Positions 22,138-32,392 are shown, numbered from the stretch's first letter. The stretch is DNA of 38,453 nucleotides from Eubacterium sp. TM05-53 (GCF_003436425.1 NZ_QSPK01000018.1:1-38453), one strand, 5' to 3'. Numbers and translations are program-made. Notes: generated by a model from the letters alone, not told the origin.

Positions 22138-24714
22138 ATGAAAAAACTATTATTATTAGATGGAAACTCCATGCTATTTCGTGCATATTATGCAACGTTA
22201 TATACACATAGAATGACAACGTCCAATGGCATTCCAACCAATGCAGTTTATGGCTTTGTGATGATGTTAAATAAGGCAATTGATATTATTGAACCAGATA
22301 AGATTTTAGTTGCTTGGGATGCAGGAAAACCTACGTTCAGACACAAACAATTTGCAGCCTATAAGGGAACACGAAAACCACTTGATGAAGAATTGATCGT
22401 TCAATTTCCAATTGTTAGAGAATACTTGGATGCTGCTGGAATCAAGCGCTATGAACAAGAAGGCTATGAAGCCGATGACATTATTGGAAGTATGGCTAAA
22501 TGCTGCAAAGATGTTCAAACTACAATTCTGACTAGTGATCGTGATTTATTGCAGTTGATTGATTCAAGTACACATGTTCTTTTGATGAAAAAGGGCTTAA
22601 GTGAAATGGAATTGATGGACGAACAAAATCTTTTAGATACATATGGAATTACACCAAGCCAAGTCATTGATATGAAAGGATTAATGGGGGATACAGCCGA
22701 TAATATTCCAGGGGTAGCTGGTGTTGGTGAAAAAACGGCTTTGCGTTTATTGAATCAGTATTCAACGGTAGAAAATGTTTATGCCCATATTGATGAAGTA
22801 AAAGGAAAATTAAAGGAAAAGCTAGAAAAAGATAAAGAGAATGCGTTCATGTCTTTAGAATTGGCAACAATTTATACAAAGATGGAACTACCATTTAGTT
22901 TAAATGATTGTGAGTTTACAGGAATTCAAGATGATGTGAATGCATTCTATGAAAAATATGAAATGCGATCATTGGTAAATCGTACAAAACAGACTAAGGA
23001 AGAAAAATGGCCTTTAAAAGAAGTGGATCATTTTGAATTTGAAAATATGGATGACGTTATGGTGATGCCAGTATGTACACAAGAGCCTTATTTAGATCAA
23101 AAATTGTATGGTTTTATGATTCCAAAAGATAAAACTGTTTATTATGTTTCAGTAGAACATGCATTAGAGGATACAAACTTTAAAACATTGTTGGAAACAA
23201 AAGAAATGAGTACATGGGATACAAAGGAAATGATGCATCTATTAGATCGCTATGGATTTAAATGGAATACTTTTAGTAATGACTTGCATATTGCTGGATT
23301 CTTATTGAATTCTACCGCAACAGATAGTGATGCAGTCTTAGAAGCACTTCAAATTCACCTTCCAGAATCTTTCCATGATGTATCTAAGAAGACAAAAGAG
23401 GAGCCTGCTTATAGCTTTGAAAGAGAAAAGGCAATCTATCATAGTTTGACTCAACAGTTGTATGATAAAAAGGATAAGCTTCGTACTGCTTTAAAAGAAG
23501 AAAATGTATTGTCTTTATATGAAGATATTGAAATGCCATTGACACATGTCTTGTTTTCAATGGAACAAGAAGGTATTTCGATTCAAGAAAGTTTTTTAGA
23601 TGAGTATGGAGCTTTATTAAACGAGAAATTGGATGCTCTTGCTCAAAAAATCTACTCACATGCAGGCATGATTTTTAATATTAATTCACCAAAACAATTG
23701 GCGAATGTCTTGTTTGATGAGTTGAACTTAAGTTCGGGTGGAAAAAAGCGTTCAACTTCTGCAGATGTATTAGAAAAGCTTCGTGGAAAACATCCAATTA
23801 TTGATGATATTCTTGAATATCGTAAAATAGCGAAGGTATCCAGTACATATATTGATGGCTTGAAAAAACATATTCGCTCGGACCAAAAGATTCATACTTC
23901 TTTTAATCAGACAATGACACAAACGGGCAGACTTTCAAGCAGTGAACCAAACTTACAAAATATCAGTATTCGTGATGAATTAGGTAAAGAAATTCGTAAG
24001 GCATTTGTGGCAGAAGATGGCTATCACTTATTGTCTGCGGATTATTCGCAAATTGAATTGAGAATGTTGGCCCATATGGCGAACGAGGATCATATGATAA
24101 AAGCGTTTAATGAAGGTTTGGATATTCATACAAAAACTGCAACTTTAATTTTTGGCTGTTCACCAGAAGAGGTGGATGAACATAAAAGAAGAATTGCCAA
24201 GACAGTTAACTTTGGTATTGTATATGGACAAACTGAATTTGGCTTATCTTCACAATTAAATATCACACGAAAAGAAGCGGGTGAATTTATGAAGATGTAT
24301 TTTGAAAGTTATCCTCAGATTCACGAATATATGAATCAATTGATTGATTTCTGTAAGGAACATGGATATGTCGAAACATTATTCCACAGAAGAAGAGAAA
24401 TTCCTGAAATCAACGATAAGAATTTTATGACACGAGAATTCGGTAAGCGAGCTGCCATGAATGCACCAATCCAAGGTAGTGCGGCTGATTTGATCAAGAT
24501 TGCGATGTTGAAAATGGATCAAGCTTTAAAAGATGCCAATGTGAAATCTAAAATGCTTCTACAGATTCATGATGAATTAATCTTTTTAGTACCAGATGAA
24601 GAATTGGATTTAATGCAGAAACTTGTAAAGGATACAATGGAAAGCGCAATGGAATTAAAGGTTCCATTAAAGGCAAGTATCAGTGTTGGCAAGTCTTGGT
24701 ATGAGGCAAAATAA
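22138..24714 (+). CDS. polA: DNA polymerase I
   Basis: An 858-residue enzyme for Okazaki-fragment processing and repair. The 5' nuclease domain (about 1-290) has LLDGNSMLFRAYYA, EADDIIGSMA, LTSDRDLLQL and GDTADNIPGVAGVGEKTA. The middle 3'-5' exonuclease-like domain (about 310-470) lacks the usual DxE proofreading acids and looks degenerate, as in many Bacillota. The polymerase domain carries motif A DYSQIELR (near 634), motif B RRIAKTVNFGIVYG (near 684) and motif C QIHDELIF (near 810). AGAGGTAAAG precedes the ATG, and an extended -10 (TGCTAAAAT) sits at 22109-22117. First gene of a tightly packed operon. Confidence 0.97.
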   Translation: MKKLLLLDGNSMLFRAYYATLYTHRMTTSNGIPTNAVYGFVMMLNKAIDIIEPDKILVAWDAGKPTFRHKQFAAYKGTRKPLDEELIVQFPIVREYLDAAGIKRYEQEGYEADDIIGSMAKCCKDVQTTILTSDRDLLQLIDSSTHVLLMKKGLSEMELMDEQNLLDTYGITPSQVIDMKGLMGDTADNIPGVAGVGEKTALRLLNQYSTVENVYAHIDEVKGKLKEKLEKDKENAFMSLELATIYTKMELPFSLNDCEFTGIQDDVNAFYEKYEMRSLVNRTKQTKEEKWPLKEVDHFEFENMDDVMVMPVCTQEPYLDQKLYGFMIPKDKTVYYVSVEHALEDTNFKTLLETKEMSTWDTKEMMHLLDRYGFKWNTFSNDLHIAGFLLNSTATDSDAVLEALQIHLPESFHDVSKKTKEEPAYSFEREKAIYHSLTQQLYDKKDKLRTALKEENVLSLYEDIEMPLTHVLFSMEQEGISIQESFLDEYGALLNEKLDALAQKIYSHAGMIFNINSPKQLANVLFDELNLSSGGKKRSTSADVLEKLRGKHPIIDDILEYRKIAKVSSTYIDGLKKHIRSDQKIHTSFNQTMTQTGRLSSSEPNLQNISIRDELGKEIRKAFVAEDGYHLLSADYSQIELRMLAHMANEDHMIKAFNEGLDIHTKTATLIFGCSPEEVDEHKRRIAKTVNFGIVYGQTEFGLSSQLNITRKEAGEFMKMYFESYPQIHEYMNQLIDFCKEHGYVETLFHRRREIPEINDKNFMTREFGKRAAMNAPIQGSAADLIKIAMLKMDQALKDANVKSKMLLQIHDELIFLVPDEELDLMQKLVKDTMESAMELKVPLKASISVGKSWYEAK

Positions 24715-25535
24715 TGCCAGAGGCACCAGAAGTTCAAACTGTATTAAGCACGTTAGAAACACAAATCAAAGATTTTTCAATTGAAGATGTGTTGGTGTAT
24801 TATTCTAAAATCATTGATAATGTAGAAGTAGAAGATTTTAAGCATCAATTAATTGGACAAACTTTCCATTCATTTAATCGACTTGGAAAATACTTGATTT
24901 TTGGTTTGGATGATTATGATTTGGTTGTGCATCTTAGAATGGAAGGTAAATTTTATCTTTATGATAGGCTTTGTGAGGATAAACATATTCATATAGTATT
25001 TAAATTAAATAATGGAATCTATATGTCGTATCATGATACAAGAAAATTTGGAAGAATGTACTTGTATCCAAAAAAAGAAGATATTCATGCATATCCGTGT
25101 TTTAAAAATGTTGGATATGATTATATGGATGAAAGAGTGAATGGAATGTATTTCTATACTTGTGTTCATTCATTAAAACGAAATTTGAAATCCTGCCTGT
25201 TAGATCAATCGATTATGGCAGGTGTTGGAAATATATATGCCGATGAGATATGTTTTGCCTGCGGATTAGATCCTAGAAGTCGTGCTTCAAAACTATCAAA
25301 AAGAGATTGTGAGAAAATCGTTTTTCAGACAAAGCGAATCTTGCAGGGAGCTACACGCTTTGGGGGAACAACCATTCGTTCTTATACCTCAAGTTTAGGT
25401 GTAACAGGGCGTTTTCAACTTTATTTGAATGTACATGATCAGACACAATGTAAAGTGTGTCATCATAACATAAAAAAATTAACTGTATCACAAAGGGGGA
25501 CTTATCTATGTCCAAATTGTCAAAAAAGAAAGTAA
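24714..25535 (+). CDS. mutM: Formamidopyrimidine-DNA glycosylase
   Basis: A 273-residue bifunctional glycosylase/lyase that removes 8-oxoguanine and ring-opened purines. The catalytic N-terminal Pro2-Glu3 is present (PEAPEV, with Ala in place of the common Leu). Further motifs are FNRLGKYLIFGL, HLRMEGKFYL, DQSIMAGVGNIYADEICF (helix-two-turn-helix) and a C-terminal zinc finger with CKVC...CPNC (about 245-268). Its ATG overlaps the polA stop by one base, and its end overlaps coaE by 28 bp. Confidence 0.96.
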   Translation: MPEAPEVQTVLSTLETQIKDFSIEDVLVYYSKIIDNVEVEDFKHQLIGQTFHSFNRLGKYLIFGLDDYDLVVHLRMEGKFYLYDRLCEDKHIHIVFKLNNGIYMSYHDTRKFGRMYLYPKKEDIHAYPCFKNVGYDYMDERVNGMYFYTCVHSLKRNLKSCLLDQSIMAGVGNIYADEICFACGLDPRSRASKLSKRDCEKIVFQTKRILQGATRFGGTTIRSYTSSLGVTGRFQLYLNVHDQTQCKVCHHNIKKLTVSQRGTYLCPNCQKRK

Positions 25536-26113
25536 TAGGAATCACTGGATCTATGGGTTCAGGAAAGAGTGAGATTTCTCGATATTTAAGAAAAAAATAT
25601 CCTGTTTTAGATTGTGATCAGGTCAATGCGGATTTATTAAAAAAGGGTAATTTGGGTTATCAGAAATTAAATGATTTACATATTGTTGAATTGGATTTAA
25701 ATGGACAAATCATTAAGGAAAGTTTAGCTTCATATATGTTTTCAAATGAGAAGCATCGAAAACAAGTGGAAGCTATCTTGCATCCTTTGATTTTTGAGCA
25801 GATGCATAAATGGATTTGTGAACAAGAGAGTTCGATTGTCTTTGTGGAAATGCCAATTTTGTTTGAGATTTCTGCACAAGATCATTTTGATTCAATATGG
25901 TGTGTTGTGGCTGATTTAGATGTAGCCTTATCACGCCTACAAACCTATCGTAACTTTACTAGGGAACAAGCTTTGGCAAGACTTGTATCACAAATGAATC
26001 CGGAAGAGAAGATGGCAAAGAGTGATATTGTACTACAAAATAATGGGACGGTAGAACAGCTGCATAAACAAATAGATGAAGCATTAAAAGAGGAGAAGGT
26101 ACATGACGATTGA
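25508..26113 (+). CDS. coaE: Dephospho-CoA kinase
   Basis: A 201-residue P-loop kinase for the last step of coenzyme A synthesis. Walker A is GSMGSGKSEI (about 15-24), with LDCDQVNADLL after it and the family HPLIFEQM and VEMPILFE segments. It starts inside mutM, preceded by GGGGGA at 25495-25500 with good spacing. The 28-bp overlap with mutM and 11-bp overlap with dnaB indicate one operon. The protein lacks nothing essential. Confidence 0.94.
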   Translation: MSKLSKKKVIGITGSMGSGKSEISRYLRKKYPVLDCDQVNADLLKKGNLGYQKLNDLHIVELDLNGQIIKESLASYMFSNEKHRKQVEAILHPLIFEQMHKWICEQESSIVFVEMPILFEISAQDHFDSIWCVVADLDVALSRLQTYRNFTREQALARLVSQMNPEEKMAKSDIVLQNNGTVEQLHKQIDEALKEEKVHDD

Positions 26114-27236
26114 AGTGCGTTGCATAGAACATTTATCTGTTGAACAAAGGCAATCTTTACATTTATTGTATGGTCCTATGATGGGTAAAAGTTCAATTTG
26201 CCTATATGAATTTTTAGGTTCTATTCAAAATTCTGTTGAATTAGAAGATGTATATTTACTTTTGAATATAAATGCTTCGCAATTTGATAAGGCACGAAAT
26301 CATTTAGAACAATATCATTTAATTGAAACCTATGTTCATGAAGAAGATATGTTGATTTTATTGTATGCTCCACTATTACCAGATAAATTTTTATGTCACG
26401 ATACATATTCAAGATTATATTTGGCAAGTGTAGGATCTAAGTGTTTTGATAAAATAAAGACAATGCTTCAAAAAGATAAGGCGGTTTCTTCTTCATATAC
26501 AAAGGTAGAGAGTCCTTTGGATGTTTCGATTTTAGATTCTTGGAACGAATCTAAAGAGATTGCGTACGAAAAGGTAAAGCCAACAATTAAACAGAAATAT
26601 GATTTTGATTTTGCGACACTTTTCAAAGGGATGGACCGTATTTTTCCAGTACGCTATCGAACCAATGAGAATTTGGATCGCATTGCCCAGATGGCACAAA
26701 TATATGGGATTGATGCGAAAGATATGCGTAGATACGTACAAAGAAGTATTAACCCTTCAACGCATGTGTTTGATTTGGATAAATTAAAAGATATGGTTAT
26801 GCGCAATCGTAAGGTTATGGAAATAAGTAAAGATCCTTATCAGATGCCACCTGTTAAGTTTTTGCAGAATAAACAAAATGGTATACCAGTTGTGAAGTCT
26901 GATCAGGCATTGATTGAACGTTTATGCACACAATTCCAACTACCGGTAGAAGTTGTGAATACATTGATTGAATATACTTTGCAGCAAACGCATCAACAAT
27001 TTTCTAGAAATTATGTTGAAAAAGTTGCAGCAAGCTGGGTTCGCTTGGGTGTGGATTCTAGGAAGAAAGCATTGGAAATTATCAACCAAAACCCCGTAGA
27101 AAATAAAAAAGAGAAAAAAGAGGAAAAGGTTGTACTTGATGAGAAGTTTTATACGCAAAAGGAAGAAAAATCAGATACGCAGATCCAGCAGGAGATGCTA
27201 GAACTTCAAAAGATGTTGAAAGAAGGTAAGTTGTAG
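26103..27236 (+). CDS. dnaB: Replication initiation/membrane attachment protein DnaB (Bacillota type)
   Basis: A 377-residue helicase-loading protein of the Bacillota DnaB/DnaD superfamily, not the replicative helicase. It has a winged-helix N-terminal half (LSVEQRQSLHLLYGPMMGKSSICLYEFL) and a C-terminal DDBH2 domain around 270-340 with LIERLCTQFQLPVEVVNTLIEY and NYVEKVAASWVRLGV. A charged tail (KKEKKEEK) follows. Its position directly before dnaI is conserved in Bacillota and supports the call. In many relatives nrdR lies between coaE and dnaB, and here it is absent. Confidence 0.9.
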   Translation: MTIEVRCIEHLSVEQRQSLHLLYGPMMGKSSICLYEFLGSIQNSVELEDVYLLLNINASQFDKARNHLEQYHLIETYVHEEDMLILLYAPLLPDKFLCHDTYSRLYLASVGSKCFDKIKTMLQKDKAVSSSYTKVESPLDVSILDSWNESKEIAYEKVKPTIKQKYDFDFATLFKGMDRIFPVRYRTNENLDRIAQMAQIYGIDAKDMRRYVQRSINPSTHVFDLDKLKDMVMRNRKVMEISKDPYQMPPVKFLQNKQNGIPVVKSDQALIERLCTQFQLPVEVVNTLIEYTLQQTHQQFSRNYVEKVAASWVRLGVDSRKKALEIINQNPVENKKEKKEEKVVLDEKFYTQKEEKSDTQIQQEMLELQKMLKEGKL

Positions 27237-28138
27237 TGAATTTAAATATTAAGCTTTCAGAAGAACAAATGTTGGAAAGACAACAGAATATTGCTCGTTT
27301 AAAAGAGAATGAATGGATTCAATTATTTCTAGAACAGAATCACTTAGATGCATCTTTTGTAGAAGAAAATAGTGGCGTTTTATTGCAGTGGATCAAGAGT
27401 GTGAGTGCATGTAGAAACTGTAAAGGATTGGATTATTGTGTGCAGAAGATTCGTGGTAAGGCTACAAAATTAAAAATCGATGATTCAGGTTTCTTAAATG
27501 AATACTATGCTTCTTGTCAGTATGAACAAAAAAGAGATCAGCAATTAGCTCATCAAAGTAAATTTCGCTTTTCTCACATGTCTTTAAATGATTATTTAAT
27601 CGATTTAAATGATGCCTCTTTTTTAAATGCTGCCAAAGAAAAAGATTATATGGCAGCTTATACACAAAGTGTGAGTAGTATTCCACTGAATCAAGGTGTG
27701 TATTTATATGGAAATCCAGGGACTGGAAAGTCTTACTTAATGAAGGGAATCTGTAATTATTATGCCAAAAACAATAAGAGTGTTTCTTTTGTGCAGGTTC
27801 CATTATTGATTCAGGAATTGAAACAGTTTATGACCGATAATGAATATCGTCAAAGAGTGATGAATCATTTACGTTATAGTGATGTTTTAGTTTTAGACGA
27901 TATTGGAGCTGAAAGTATTACGCAATGGACTCGTGATGAAATCTTATTGCCCGTATTAGATGAGCGCATGAATAAACAGATGAAGACATATTTTACATCG
28001 AATTATTCAATGGAAGAATTAGAACAGCAGTATCGTCTTGCGAATAAGCCGAATAATACAATTGCGAGTCTTAGAATTCTAGAAAGAATTCGTACTTTGT
28101 CTAAACCAGTTGAATTATCCGGAAAATCACGTCGTTAG
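27236..28138 (+). CDS. dnaI: Primosomal helicase loader DnaI
   Basis: A 300-residue AAA+ ATPase that loads the replicative helicase at the origin. The N-terminal domain has a zinc-binding cluster (ACRNCKGLDYC near 60-70 and a later ASCQYE). The AAA+ part has Walker A YGNPGTGKSYL (about 159-168), Walker B VLVLDDIGAES (about 217) and a terminal RILERIRTL arginine-finger region. It starts with GTG at 27236 overlapping the dnaB TAG by one base, with GAAGG about 10 nt upstream. Last gene of the polA-dnaI block. Confidence 0.93.
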   Translation: MNLNIKLSEEQMLERQQNIARLKENEWIQLFLEQNHLDASFVEENSGVLLQWIKSVSACRNCKGLDYCVQKIRGKATKLKIDDSGFLNEYYASCQYEQKRDQQLAHQSKFRFSHMSLNDYLIDLNDASFLNAAKEKDYMAAYTQSVSSIPLNQGVYLYGNPGTGKSYLMKGICNYYAKNNKSVSFVQVPLLIQELKQFMTDNEYRQRVMNHLRYSDVLVLDDIGAESITQWTRDEILLPVLDERMNKQMKTYFTSNYSMEELEQQYRLANKPNNTIASLRILERIRTLSKPVELSGKSRR

Positions 28139-28151
28139 TTAATAATTTCAC

Positions 28152-28180
28152 TTTTCAAATTGGGCGTTATGGAGTAGAAT
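28152..28180 (+). promoter_or_regulatory. Putative promoter of fba
   Basis: TTTTCA (28152-28157) and TAGAAT (28175-28180) are 17 bp apart in the 78-bp gap after dnaI. Both hexamers are imperfect. The strong AGGAGG ribosome site lies 20 nt further on. Confidence 0.55.
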
Positions 28181-28216
28181 AGTTATGACAGAAATGTTTA
28201 AAGGAGGAATAGAGTA

Positions 28217-29086
28217 ATGTTAGTATCTGCTACTGAAATGATCAACAAAGCTCACGAAGGGCACTATGCGATTGGTGCTTTCAACATCAATAACTTAGAA
28301 TGGACAAAAGCTATCTTAGCTGCTGCTGAAGAAGCTAAATCACCAGTTATGTTAGGAGTATCTGAAGGTGCTGCTAAATACATGTGTGGTTTCAAAACAG
28401 TTGCTGCTATGGTAAAAGAAATCCACGATGCAATGGGAATTACAGTTCCTGTAGCTTTACACTTGGACCACGGTTCATATGAAGGTGCAAAAGCAGCTAT
28501 CGAAGCAGGATTTACTTCTGTAATGTTCGATGGTTCTCACTATGCATTCGAAGAAAACTTAGAAAAATCAAAAGAAATGATTGCCTTAGCACACTCAAAA
28601 GGATTATCAATTGAATGTGAAGTTGGTGGAATCGGTGGAGAAGAAGACGGTGTCGTATCTGCTGGTGAATTAGCTGACCCTGAAGAATGTAAAACTATCG
28701 CTGACTTAGGTGTAGACTTCTTAGCAGCTGGTATTGGAAATATCCACGGTAAATATCCTGCAAACTGGGCTGGATTAAACTTTGATCGTTTAGGAGAAAT
28801 CCAAAACTCAACAAATGGAAAACCATTAGTATTACACGGCGGTTCAGGAATCCCTCGTGAACAAGTTCAAAAAGCTATCTCATTAGGTGTTTCTAAAGTT
28901 AACGTTAATACTGAATGCCAGTTAGTATTTGCAGAAGCAACTCGTAAATACATCGAAGCTGGAAAAGACCAAGAAGGAAAAGGATACGATCCTCGTAAAT
29001 TATTAAAACCAGGTGCTGATGCAATTACTGCATTATGTAAAGAAATGATGGAAAACTTCTTTGGTTCTGCTGGAAAAGCTGAATAA
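28217..29086 (+). CDS. fba: Class II fructose-1,6-bisphosphate aldolase
   Basis: A 289-residue zinc-dependent aldolase of glycolysis and gluconeogenesis. Metal and substrate motifs: HLDHGSYEG near 82-90 (HxD), GIGNIHGKYP near 175, LHGGSGIP near 208 and KVNVNTECQ near 232. AAGGAGG precedes the ATG. Codon choice is strongly biased, consistent with high expression. It is flanked by its own promoter and terminator, so it is monocistronic. A tagatose-bisphosphate or other class II aldolase activity cannot be ruled out, but length and motifs fit FBP aldolase. Confidence 0.93.
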   Translation: MLVSATEMINKAHEGHYAIGAFNINNLEWTKAILAAAEEAKSPVMLGVSEGAAKYMCGFKTVAAMVKEIHDAMGITVPVALHLDHGSYEGAKAAIEAGFTSVMFDGSHYAFEENLEKSKEMIALAHSKGLSIECEVGGIGGEEDGVVSAGELADPEECKTIADLGVDFLAAGIGNIHGKYPANWAGLNFDRLGEIQNSTNGKPLVLHGGSGIPREQVQKAISLGVSKVNVNTECQLVFAEATRKYIEAGKDQEGKGYDPRKLLKPGADAITALCKEMMENFFGSAGKAE

Positions 29087-29102
29087 TTAAAGTTTTTAAA
29101 TG

Positions 29103-29126
29103 AAGCAGGCTTTAAGCCTGCTTTTT
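29103..29126 (+). terminator. Terminator of fba
   Basis: A strong GC-rich stem (AAGCAGGCTT 29103-29112 with AAGCCTGCTT 29114-29123; effective loop TTTAA) is followed by T residues. Confidence 0.92.
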
Positions 29127-29148
29127 GCATAATTTGGAGGGAAAATAT

Positions 29149-31002
29149 ATGAAGTCAGTTGAAATTAATGATTTATTGTCTTATCACTTTTATGGAAATT
29201 TAAAAGTGAAAGATGGGGTAAAAGTATTTGTTGATGGAGTAGCAGCTGAAAAAGACAATGCTTATGAGTATACTTTAAAATGCGTAAAGGACGATAAAGT
29301 ATATGATTTAACTTCTTTTGGAAAAGAAGCAGGGTTTTATATTGAAAATGAAAATTCGGTTCTATTCTGTGGAAATCGTAAGAATATTGAAAAATCTACA
29401 TCTTTATATCGTATGGCATTGAATGGTGGAGAAGCCACAGAAATTGCTCGCTTTGATAAACCAGGAATGAATGTTTTGGGATATTTAAACGAGAATACTT
29501 TGGCTTTGATGACTAAAGATAAACTTGTTGAAGAAGAAAGTGATTATGAAGTGTTTGATGAGATTCCTTTCTATTTGAATGGTCAGGGAATCACAAATAA
29601 GCATCGTACTCATCTATATACATATAATTTAGATACAAAAGAACTTGTTTGTGTTACGGAAGGCACTTTTGATGTATCCAACGCAAAAATTCATGATGGT
29701 GCTTTGTATTATACAGGACAAAATTGGACAAGAAAACAAGCTTTATATGAAGATCTTTATAAATATGATGGTTCTGTAAGTACAGTTGTAGATGCTGAAG
29801 AAAGAAGTATTCAAAGCTTTGATTTTGTGGATGATAAATTAGTTCTGATCGCAAGTACACACGAAAAATATGGCTTGAACGAAAATCCAAAATTCTTTGA
29901 CCAAGACTTTAATTTAATCGCTGATTGGCAAGAATGTGTTGGAAACAGTGTAGGTACAGATTGTGCTTTAGTTGCTGGAAATGCGACTCTAGTAAATAAA
30001 GATGCGTTATATTTTGTTTCTACGATTTATGATCATAATAATCTATATAAATTAGAAAATGGAAACATTGAACTTGTATTTGAATGGCCAGGAACAATTC
30101 AATCTTTCGCATTTGAAGATGACACATTATATTTTATTGGAGCTGATGTGGCAAGTCTTCAACAATTGTATAAAGTTGTAGATGGTAAAGCCGTTCAATT
30201 ATCTGATTTTAATAAAATGGAAGATACATATGTGGCAGATCCTGTAGAAGTGAATTTTGGTGAAGATTTAACCGGATGGGTATTATTGCCTAAGGATTAT
30301 GATGAAACAAAAAAATATCCAGCTATCTTAGATATTCATGGTGGACCTAAAACGGTATATGGAAAAGTGTTCTATCATGAAATGCAAGTATGGGCAAGTA
30401 AGGGATACTTTGTATTCTTCTGTAATATTCATGGTTCTGATGGACGTGGCAACGAATTTATGGACATTCGTGGAAAATATGGAACGATTGATTATGATGA
30501 ATTAATGCAGTTTACAGATAAAGTCTTAGAAACATATCCTCAAATCGATGCTAGTAAAGTCGGAGTCACTGGTGGAAGCTATGGTGGATTTATGACAAAC
30601 TGGATTATTGGTCATACAGATCGTTTTGCGTGTGCAGCAAGTCAAAGAAGTATCGCAAACTGGATCTCATTCTCTCAGACTAGTGATATTGGACCATACT
30701 TTGCACAAGATCAACAATCTGCTACATACGATGAAAACCCAGAAAAATTATGGTGGCATTCACCATTGAAATATGCACGTAACGTGAAAACACCAACATT
30801 GTTTATTCACTCTGATGAGGATTATCGTTGTCCACTTTGTGAAGGACTACAAATGTTGAATGCTTTATTAGATCAGAATATTGAAGCTCGTATGTGCTTG
30901 TTCCATGGTGAAAATCATGATTTATCTCGTACGGGACTTCCACAACATCGTTTGCGTCGTTTAAATGAAATCACAAACTGGATGGAACAACATTTAAAAT
31001 AA
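29149..31002 (+). CDS. S9 family (acylaminoacyl-peptidase-like) serine peptidase
   Basis: A 617-residue cytoplasmic enzyme with an N-terminal beta-propeller (about 1-360) and a C-terminal alpha/beta hydrolase domain. The nucleophile is Ser477 in GGSYGGFM, the Asp is in HSDEDYRCP near 558, and the His is His590 in GENHDLSRTG. These are the classic marks of prolyl oligopeptidase subfamily S9C. The oxyanion region DIHGGPKTVYG lies near 400. It probably trims short peptides. Start 29149 is set by GGAGGG at 29136-29141 and not by an in-frame ATG at 29125 that lies in the fba terminator. Confidence 0.92.
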   Translation: MKSVEINDLLSYHFYGNLKVKDGVKVFVDGVAAEKDNAYEYTLKCVKDDKVYDLTSFGKEAGFYIENENSVLFCGNRKNIEKSTSLYRMALNGGEATEIARFDKPGMNVLGYLNENTLALMTKDKLVEEESDYEVFDEIPFYLNGQGITNKHRTHLYTYNLDTKELVCVTEGTFDVSNAKIHDGALYYTGQNWTRKQALYEDLYKYDGSVSTVVDAEERSIQSFDFVDDKLVLIASTHEKYGLNENPKFFDQDFNLIADWQECVGNSVGTDCALVAGNATLVNKDALYFVSTIYDHNNLYKLENGNIELVFEWPGTIQSFAFEDDTLYFIGADVASLQQLYKVVDGKAVQLSDFNKMEDTYVADPVEVNFGEDLTGWVLLPKDYDETKKYPAILDIHGGPKTVYGKVFYHEMQVWASKGYFVFFCNIHGSDGRGNEFMDIRGKYGTIDYDELMQFTDKVLETYPQIDASKVGVTGGSYGGFMTNWIIGHTDRFACAASQRSIANWISFSQTSDIGPYFAQDQQSATYDENPEKLWWHSPLKYARNVKTPTLFIHSDEDYRCPLCEGLQMLNALLDQNIEARMCLFHGENHDLSRTGLPQHRLRRLNEITNWMEQHLK

Positions 31003-31052
31003 AGGCTTTTGGAATTTACAATATTTTTCTAGATTATCCGGATTGAATAGGC

Positions 31053-31058
31053 TATAAT
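31053..31058 (+). promoter_or_regulatory. -10 element of murA
   Basis: A perfect TATAAT lies 33 bp before the start codon. The hexamer 17 bp upstream (TAGATT, 31030-31035) is weak, so strength is uncertain. Confidence 0.5.
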
Positions 31059-31091
31059 AGATAGGCATTACCTTGAAATGGGGGAAAATGA

Positions 31092-32360
31092 ATGGAAAAA
31101 GTCATTAAAATTGAAGGTGGACATCATTTAAATGGAACAGTACGTATTAGTGGTTCAAAGAATGCGACTGTGGCTTTAATTCCAGCATGTGTTTTAGGAA
31201 ATGAGCCTGTTACAATTTATGGTGTACCTAATATTTCAGATGTACAGTCTTTGATCGTTTTGTTAAATGAACTTGGTGTTTATGTTGAGAAGCGAGATGA
31301 AGAAACATTATATATAGATCCTACTCATATGGAAAATATTCCTATGGTATCTAAGGCTGTTTCAAAATTAAGAGCAAGCTACTATTTTATGGGGGCTTTG
31401 TTAGGAAAATTTGGTCATGCAGAAATTAAGATGCCTGGTGGATGTTACTTGGGTCCTAGACCTATTGATTTACACTTGAAGGGTTTTGAGGCTTTAGGTG
31501 CAAATATTCAATATGAAAATGGATGTTATATATTGGATGCGAAAGAATTAAAAGGAACAAATATTTTCTTAGATATTTCGAGCGTAGGAGCTACAATCAA
31601 CATTATGATGGCAGCTGTTTACGCAAAAGGTAGAACGGTTATTGAAAATGCCGCACGTGAGCCTGAAATTATTGATATCGCAACATTATTAAATAAAATG
31701 GGTGCTCGAATCCATGGTATGGGTACAAGTACGCTTGTGATTGATGGTGTTGAATATTTAAAGGGATGTATTCATGAAATCATTCCAGATCGTATTGAAG
31801 CAGCGACTTATGTGATTATGGCAGCCGCTATGGCCAATGATATGCGTATCGAAAATATTATTCCTCAACACTTGGAAGCTATTGTTATGAAGCTTCAAGA
31901 AGTGGGAATCAATATGGAAGTTGGTTCAGATTTTATTCATGTACTTAAAACGGATAAACCTTTGAAACGTACCGAAATTTTGACAAAACCATATCCTGGT
32001 TTTGCCACAGATGTTCAACAACCATTTACTGTATTATTAACGCAATGTGAAGGTCAATCTGTAGTAACAGAAACAATTTATACAGAACGTTTCAAACATT
32101 GTGCAGAGTTAAATAAGATGGGTGCTGACATTGATGTACACACACCAAGTGCGTTCATCAATGGAAAGACAAAGTTACATGGTTCTAAAGTAACCGCAAC
32201 AGATCTTCGTTGTGGAGCTGGTCTTGTCATCGCTGCTTTAATAGCTGATGGTGTGACAGAAATTCATGATATTTATCACATTGATCGTGGTTATGATAAC
32301 TTGGATGGAAAGTTAGCTCATTTGGGAGCCAAAATGTGGCGTGAAGAGGTAGAAGATTAA
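31092..32360 (+). CDS. murA: UDP-N-acetylglucosamine 1-carboxyvinyltransferase
   Basis: A 422-residue enzyme for the first committed step of peptidoglycan synthesis, adding enolpyruvate to UDP-GlcNAc. It shows [14 protein letters not shown] near 20 with the catalytic Lys-Asn, [15 protein letters not shown], the loop [17 protein letters not shown] containing Cys118, and [12 protein letters not shown]. Cys at this site is the residue alkylated by fosfomycin. GGGGGAA precedes the ATG. Bacillota often carry two paralogs, and which one this is cannot be read here. Confidence 0.95.
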   Translation: MEKVIKIEGGHHLNGTVRISGSKNATVALIPACVLGNEPVTIYGVPNISDVQSLIVLLNELGVYVEKRDEETLYIDPTHMENIPMVSKAVSKLRASYYFMGALLGKFGHAEIKMPGGCYLGPRPIDLHLKGFEALGANIQYENGCYILDAKELKGTNIFLDISSVGATINIMMAAVYAKGRTVIENAAREPEIIDIATLLNKMGARIHGMGTSTLVIDGVEYLKGCIHEIIPDRIEAATYVIMAAAMANDMRIENIIPQHLEAIVMKLQEVGINMEVGSDFIHVLKTDKPLKRTEILTKPYPGFATDVQQPFTVLLTQCEGQSVVTETIYTERFKHCAELNKMGADIDVHTPSAFINGKTKLHGSKVTATDLRCGAGLVIAALIADGVTEIHDIYHIDRGYDNLDGKLAHLGAKMWREEVED

Positions 32361-32362
32361 AA

Positions 32363-32392
32363 GGTGTATGGTGACATACATCTTTTTTCTTT
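32363..32392 (+). terminator. Terminator of murA
   Basis: An 8-bp stem (GGTGTATG 32363-32370 with CATACATC 32375-32382, one wobble) and a 4-nt loop are followed by TTTTTTCTTT. The -35 of the next gene is formed by its loop and right arm. Confidence 0.82.

Noticed and set aside
29125..29148. An upstream in-frame ATG for the S9 peptidase
   Set aside because: It lies in the fba terminator tail and has no ribosome site, while GGAGGG precedes the ATG at 29149.
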